From contig CAMHER010000097.1 of NCBI GenBank assembly GCA_946184215.1, positions 1 to 7,296 of the forward strand: a stretch of DNA of 7,296 nt. Reading direction: 5' to 3'. This document shows, piece after piece, positions 4,250-7,296 of this stretch. Origin of the DNA: an uncultured Clostridia bacterium. Lineage in GTDB: Bacteria; Bacillota; Clostridia; Oscillospirales; Oscillospiraceae. The translations under genes and the position numbers were made by a program. The first letter of the stretch is position 1; every line of letters starts with the position of its first letter. The notes under the pieces were generated by a model that saw only the letters and a list, made by a program, of their open reading frames with translations, was not told where the DNA came from and did no database searches.

Positions 4250-6921
4250 GGCCAAAAATCGTCAAGCTTTGCAAGATCATTGGCGGTGTATCCGGCATGG
4301 TCAACAAGATCGACGAAAACGCTCCGGAATACTACAGTCTGGCAAACATCGTATCAGATGACGAGGCGGATGTCGCTATTGCCGCCGGTCTGCGCAAGGA
4401 ACGCACCGCTGCCTGGCTGGCAAAGAAAGTCGGCAAAAGTGTGGAAGAAACGGAAAAGCTTGCCAAGCATCTTGCCTGGATCGGCGTTTTCCGCTGTACC
4501 TACGACAAAGAAGAGGGCGTAGACAAATACTTCATGCAGATCTTTGCCCCCGGCATTATGGAAATGCTCGTAAACAACAAAGAACTGTTGGAGACGCATC
4601 CCGAGGTCGGCCGTGCGTTTGAGGAATATACCCGCAAACGCATGGAGCTGATGAGTGCGGTGATCCCGCAGGGCTATGGTCTGATGCGCGTTATTCCGAT
4701 CGAAAGTGCCATCAAAGATGATCCTACGGCAAATGATTTTGATAAGCTTTCCTACTACCTGAACAAGTATGACAAGTTTTCCGTCTCCCCCTGCTCCTGC
4801 CGCTCGTCGCGTACCTCGATCAATGACGGCTGCGGCCATCTTGCCGATGAAATGTGCATCCAGATGGGCAAGGGCGCAGAGCATTACATCCGTACCGGAC
4901 GTGCTCGGGAGATCACGCGCGAGGAAGCGCTTGAGATTATCAAGCGTGCCGAGGACAACGGTCTTATGCACGACATTCCGAATATTGAAGAGGCCGGTGA
5001 GAGCGCTGCGATCTGCAACTGCTGCTCCTGTGCCTGCTTTGGACTGCGCGTCGGCCTGATGTTCGGTGCGCGCGACGTTATCCGCTCAAATTATGTCGCC
5101 ACGATTGACGAGGCGAAGTGTGTGGCCTGCGGCATGTGCGTTGAGACCTGCCCGGCCAATGCTCTCAAGCTCGGTCAAAAGCTGCCCACGCGCGTAGATA
5201 CCAGCGCTCCTGAATACAAGAAGATGACCGACGTTATCTTCTCCAAGGACGTATGGAATCCCAATTACCGTGAAAACTTTGAAGACACGCTTCCCACCGG
5301 CACCGCCCCCTGCAAGGCTGCCTGCCCGGCACATATCGCTGTTCAGGGTTACTTAAAGCTCGCTGCCCAGGGGAAGTACACCGAGGCGCTTGAGCTGATC
5401 AAGCGGGAGAATCCCTTCCCCGCTGTCTGCGGCCGTATCTGCAACAAGCGCTGCGAGCAGGAATGCACCCGCGGCAATGTGGACGAGGCTGTCGCCATCG
5501 ACGAAGTCAAGCGCTTTATCGCAGATCATGATCTTGATAAGTCCACCCGTTTTGTTCCCAAGATGCTCAACCAGACCGGCAAACCCTTTACCGAAAAAAT
5601 TGCGATCATCGGCGCCGGCCCCGCCGGTATGAGCTGCGCCTATTATCTCGCCAACAAGGGATATCCCGTCACGGTCTTTGACCGCAACCCCGTCCCCGGC
5701 GGTATGCTGACGCTCGGTATTCCGAACTTCCGCCTTGAAAAGGACGTTCTCAACGCCGAAATCGACATTCTGCGCGAGATGGGCGTTGAGTTCAAGTGCG
5801 GCGTCGAAGTCGGCAAGGATGTTACAATCCAGCAGCTGCGCGAAGAGGGCTACAAGGGCTTCTACCTTGCCATCGGCGCGCAGAAGAGCGCCAAACTGAA
5901 GGTCCCCGGCGAAGAGCTCAAGGGTGTTCTCGGCGGTGTTGACTTTCTGCGTGAAGTCAATCTCGGCAACAAGGTCGAGATCGGCAAGCGCTGCGCTGTC
6001 ATCGGCGGCGGCAATGTCGCCATGGACGTCTGCCGCACGGCCGTCCGTCTCGGCGCCGAAAAGACCTATATCATCTATCGGCGCGGCGAAGAAGAAATGC
6101 CCGCCGACCGTGACGAGGTCAAAGAGGCAAAGGAAGAGGGCGTTGAATTCCGCTTCCTGTGCGCGCCTGTTGAGATCCTCGGTGAGAACGGCAAGGTTAC
6201 CGGCATGAAGGTCGAGCTGATGGAGCTTGGCGAGAGCGATGAAAAAGGTCGCCGCAAGCCTGTGGGAACCGGCAAGTTCGAGACGATCGAGCTCGACAGC
6301 GTCATCGGCGCCGTTGGCCAGGTCGTAGACTGGGGCAAGCTCGATATCGGTGATCTGAAGACCACGCCGAAGGGCACCGCTCTGGCCGACCCGCTTACCT
6401 ATCAGACCAATCAAAGCGATATCTTCGTCGGCGGCGACTGCTACACCGGGCCGAAGTTCGCCATCGACGCGATCGCAGCCGGCAAAGAGGCTGCTATTTC
6501 CCTGCACCGCTTTGTACATCCCGGTCAGACGCTGACCATGGGCCGCGACCGCAGACATTTTACTGCGCTCGACAAGAGTCAGGCTCTTCTTGATGTCGCA
6601 AGCTTTGACCGCGACCACCGCCAGCTTCCCGGATACAACGAAGCCAAGGCCAAAACCTTCTCCGACGCGCGCGTCACCTTTACCGAAGAGCAGGTCCGCA
6701 AGGAGACCGCCCGCTGCCTCGGCTGCGGTGTGACCAAGGTTGACGAATACATGTGCATCGGCTGCGGCCTTTGCACCACGCGCTGCAAGTTTGACGCCAT
6801 TAAGCTCAAAAAGGTTCGCAACTGGGAGGCCGGCTCGTTTGAGACCATGCCGATCAAGGTTGCCGAGGGACTTGTCAAGCGCACCGGCGGCATTGTCCGC
6901 AAAGCGATCGGCGGTAAATAA
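4237..6921 (+). CDS. Multi-domain Fe-S flavoprotein, GltD/NfnB-like NAD(P)-dependent oxidoreductase with ferredoxin modules
   Basis: This encodes an 894-residue cytoplasmic electron-transfer protein. Residues about 45-90 resemble a winged helix (RKERTAAWLAKKVGKSVEET). Residues 186-267 form a Cys-rich module: C186-x-C188-R, C199, C207, then CNCCSCAC with C260, 262, 263, 265 and 267. A 4Fe-4S motif follows at C295, 298, 301 and 305. The GltD-type Fe-S domain has C359, 363, 398, 402, 406 and 410. The FAD site GAGPAG is at 459-464. The NAD(P) site GGGNVAMD is at 590-597, with YRRGEEEMPA following as in NADPH-using GltD proteins. The second FAD-binding GGD is at 732-734. The C-terminus has C827-x2-C830 and a 4Fe-4S motif at C840, 843, 846 and 850. 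It probably moves electrons between NAD(P)H, FAD and ferredoxin-like partners. Its stop overlaps the hypA start by one base, suggesting a link to hydrogen metabolism (inference). It is not a plain glutamate synthase small subunit, which is about half this length. The exact reaction is unknown. Confidence 0.92.
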   Translation: MAELRPKIVKLCKIIGGVSGMVNKIDENAPEYYSLANIVSDDEADVAIAAGLRKERTAAWLAKKVGKSVEETEKLAKHLAWIGVFRCTYDKEEGVDKYFMQIFAPGIMEMLVNNKELLETHPEVGRAFEEYTRKRMELMSAVIPQGYGLMRVIPIESAIKDDPTANDFDKLSYYLNKYDKFSVSPCSCRSSRTSINDGCGHLADEMCIQMGKGAEHYIRTGRAREITREEALEIIKRAEDNGLMHDIPNIEEAGESAAICNCCSCACFGLRVGLMFGARDVIRSNYVATIDEAKCVACGMCVETCPANALKLGQKLPTRVDTSAPEYKKMTDVIFSKDVWNPNYRENFEDTLPTGTAPCKAACPAHIAVQGYLKLAAQGKYTEALELIKRENPFPAVCGRICNKRCEQECTRGNVDEAVAIDEVKRFIADHDLDKSTRFVPKMLNQTGKPFTEKIAIIGAGPAGMSCAYYLANKGYPVTVFDRNPVPGGMLTLGIPNFRLEKDVLNAEIDILREMGVEFKCGVEVGKDVTIQQLREEGYKGFYLAIGAQKSAKLKVPGEELKGVLGGVDFLREVNLGNKVEIGKRCAVIGGGNVAMDVCRTAVRLGAEKTYIIYRRGEEEMPADRDEVKEAKEEGVEFRFLCAPVEILGENGKVTGMKVELMELGESDEKGRRKPVGTGKFETIELDSVIGAVGQVVDWGKLDIGDLKTTPKGTALADPLTYQTNQSDIFVGGDCYTGPKFAIDAIAAGKEAAISLHRFVHPGQTLTMGRDRRHFTALDKSQALLDVASFDRDHRQLPGYNEAKAKTFSDARVTFTEEQVRKETARCLGCGVTKVDEYMCIGCGLCTTRCKFDAIKLKKVRNWEAGSFETMPIKVAEGLVKRTGGIVRKAIGGK

Positions 6922-7265
6922 TGCACGAGCTCGGAATCTGTGATGCCCTGCTGAAAATGGTGGATCAAATTGCCAAAGACGAGCAGTTGGAAGGCATCAG
7001 CAAGATCACGGTCGAGGTCGGCACGCTCTCCGGCGTTGTTCCCAAATATCTGGAGGATTGCTGGGAAGCCGTCGTCGACGGTACCGGCTATGTCGACACG
7101 CAATTTGTTGTTGAAGTTCTGGAAGGAAAAGCCCGCTGTCTCGATTGCGGCCGAGAATTCGGCGCCGGGATCAATGACAAGCTGGTCTGCCCTTTCTGCG
7201 GCGGGGATAAGCTCACCCCGATCTCTGGCCGTGACCTGACTCTGAAAGAAATCGAAGCGATCTGA
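6921..7265 (+). CDS. hypA: Hydrogenase nickel-insertion protein HypA
   Basis: This encodes a complete 114-residue HypA, the zinc-containing metallochaperone that works with HypB to deliver nickel to the large subunit of [NiFe] hydrogenase (in some species it also serves urease). The N-terminus MHELGI supplies the nickel-binding His2 and Glu3. The zinc site is CLDC at C73/C76 and CPFC at C90/C93. The helical segment GTLSGVVPKYLEDCWEAV is typical of the clostridial form. The ATG shares its first base with the TAA of the upstream oxidoreductase (TAATG). There is only a weak GGCGGT upstream, so translation is probably coupled. [FeFe] hydrogenases do not need HypA, so the genome should encode a nickel enzyme elsewhere. 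No hypB lies within the remaining 31 bp. Confidence 0.96.
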   Translation: MHELGICDALLKMVDQIAKDEQLEGISKITVEVGTLSGVVPKYLEDCWEAVVDGTGYVDTQFVVEVLEGKARCLDCGREFGAGINDKLVCPFCGGDKLTPISGRDLTLKEIEAI

Positions 7266-7276
7266 ACATCTTTGCC

Positions 7277-7296
7277 CGCCGTGTTCCGACGCGGCG
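7277..7296 (+). terminator. GC-rich hairpin after hypA, possible terminator cut by the window edge
   Basis: CGCCGTGT (7277-7284) and ACGCGGCG (7289-7296) pair over 8 bp, with one G-U, around a TCCG loop, starting 11 bp after the hypA stop. This is a stable hairpin in the right place for a terminator, but the window ends at the 3' arm, so a U-tract cannot be seen. It could also be an intergenic structure within a longer hyp operon. Confidence 0.5.

Noticed and set aside
4071..4307. Minus-strand 78-codon frame across the oxidoreductase promoter, with a hydrophobic stretch
   Set aside because: It overlaps the promoter, palindrome and start of the large gene. Its composition follows the AT-rich intergenic DNA, and no convincing start site or homology is visible.
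5353..6618. Long minus-strand open frame (421 codons) opposite the oxidoreductase
   Set aside because: It is a mirror of the codon bias of the plus-strand gene. The translation is low-complexity Ala/Asp/Leu-rich with no family motif, and the plus-strand frame has clear cofactor motifs across the same span.

Overview
The window looks like chromosomal DNA from an anaerobic Gram-positive bacterium of the class Clostridia, most likely a gut-type Oscillospiraceae/Ruminococcaceae relative. This rests on the ribosomal proteins and Obg, strong GGAGG ribosome-binding sites, a lipoprotein with a DUF3298-type domain, and a large ferredoxin/flavin oxidoreductase next to a clostridial-type HypA. The lineage is inferred from protein character, not from a search. 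No mobile elements, tRNAs, rRNAs or CRISPR repeats are visible.

Left part (1-2122, minus strand): the conserved ribosomal/GTPase cluster rplU (L21) - rpmA (L27) - obgE. It has a near-consensus promoter, a roughly 78-nt structured leader that may be an L21 autoregulatory leader, and an intrinsic terminator between rpmA and obgE. The gene for the L27-processing protease Prp, usually found between rplU and rpmA in Firmicutes, is missing. L27 also lacks the N-terminal extension that Prp removes.

Middle part (2152-4054, minus strand): a two-gene unit encoding a small CYTH/triphosphate-tunnel protein and a lipoprotein with DUF4163/DUF3298-like domains. The genes are 13 bp apart and are transcribed from a promoter near 4026-4054. 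Their joint role is unknown.

Right part (4151-7296, plus strand): a divergent unit with its own promoter, which contains a perfect 17-bp palindrome. It encodes an 894-residue iron-sulfur flavoprotein and, overlapping it by one base, hypA, a nickel-insertion factor for [NiFe] hydrogenase. The flavoprotein joins a helix-turn-helix-like N-terminal segment, a Cys-rich module, a 4Fe-4S ferredoxin motif, a complete GltD/NfnB-type FAD/NAD(P) core and a C-terminal 4Fe-4S motif. A GC-rich hairpin after hypA runs to the window edge and may be the start of a terminator.

The most interesting item is this multi-cofactor oxidoreductase: its architecture, the apparent displacement of a Cys pair from the GltD N-terminus to its C-terminus, its coupling to hypA, and the palindrome in its promoter. 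The rest is mainly conserved housekeeping content.
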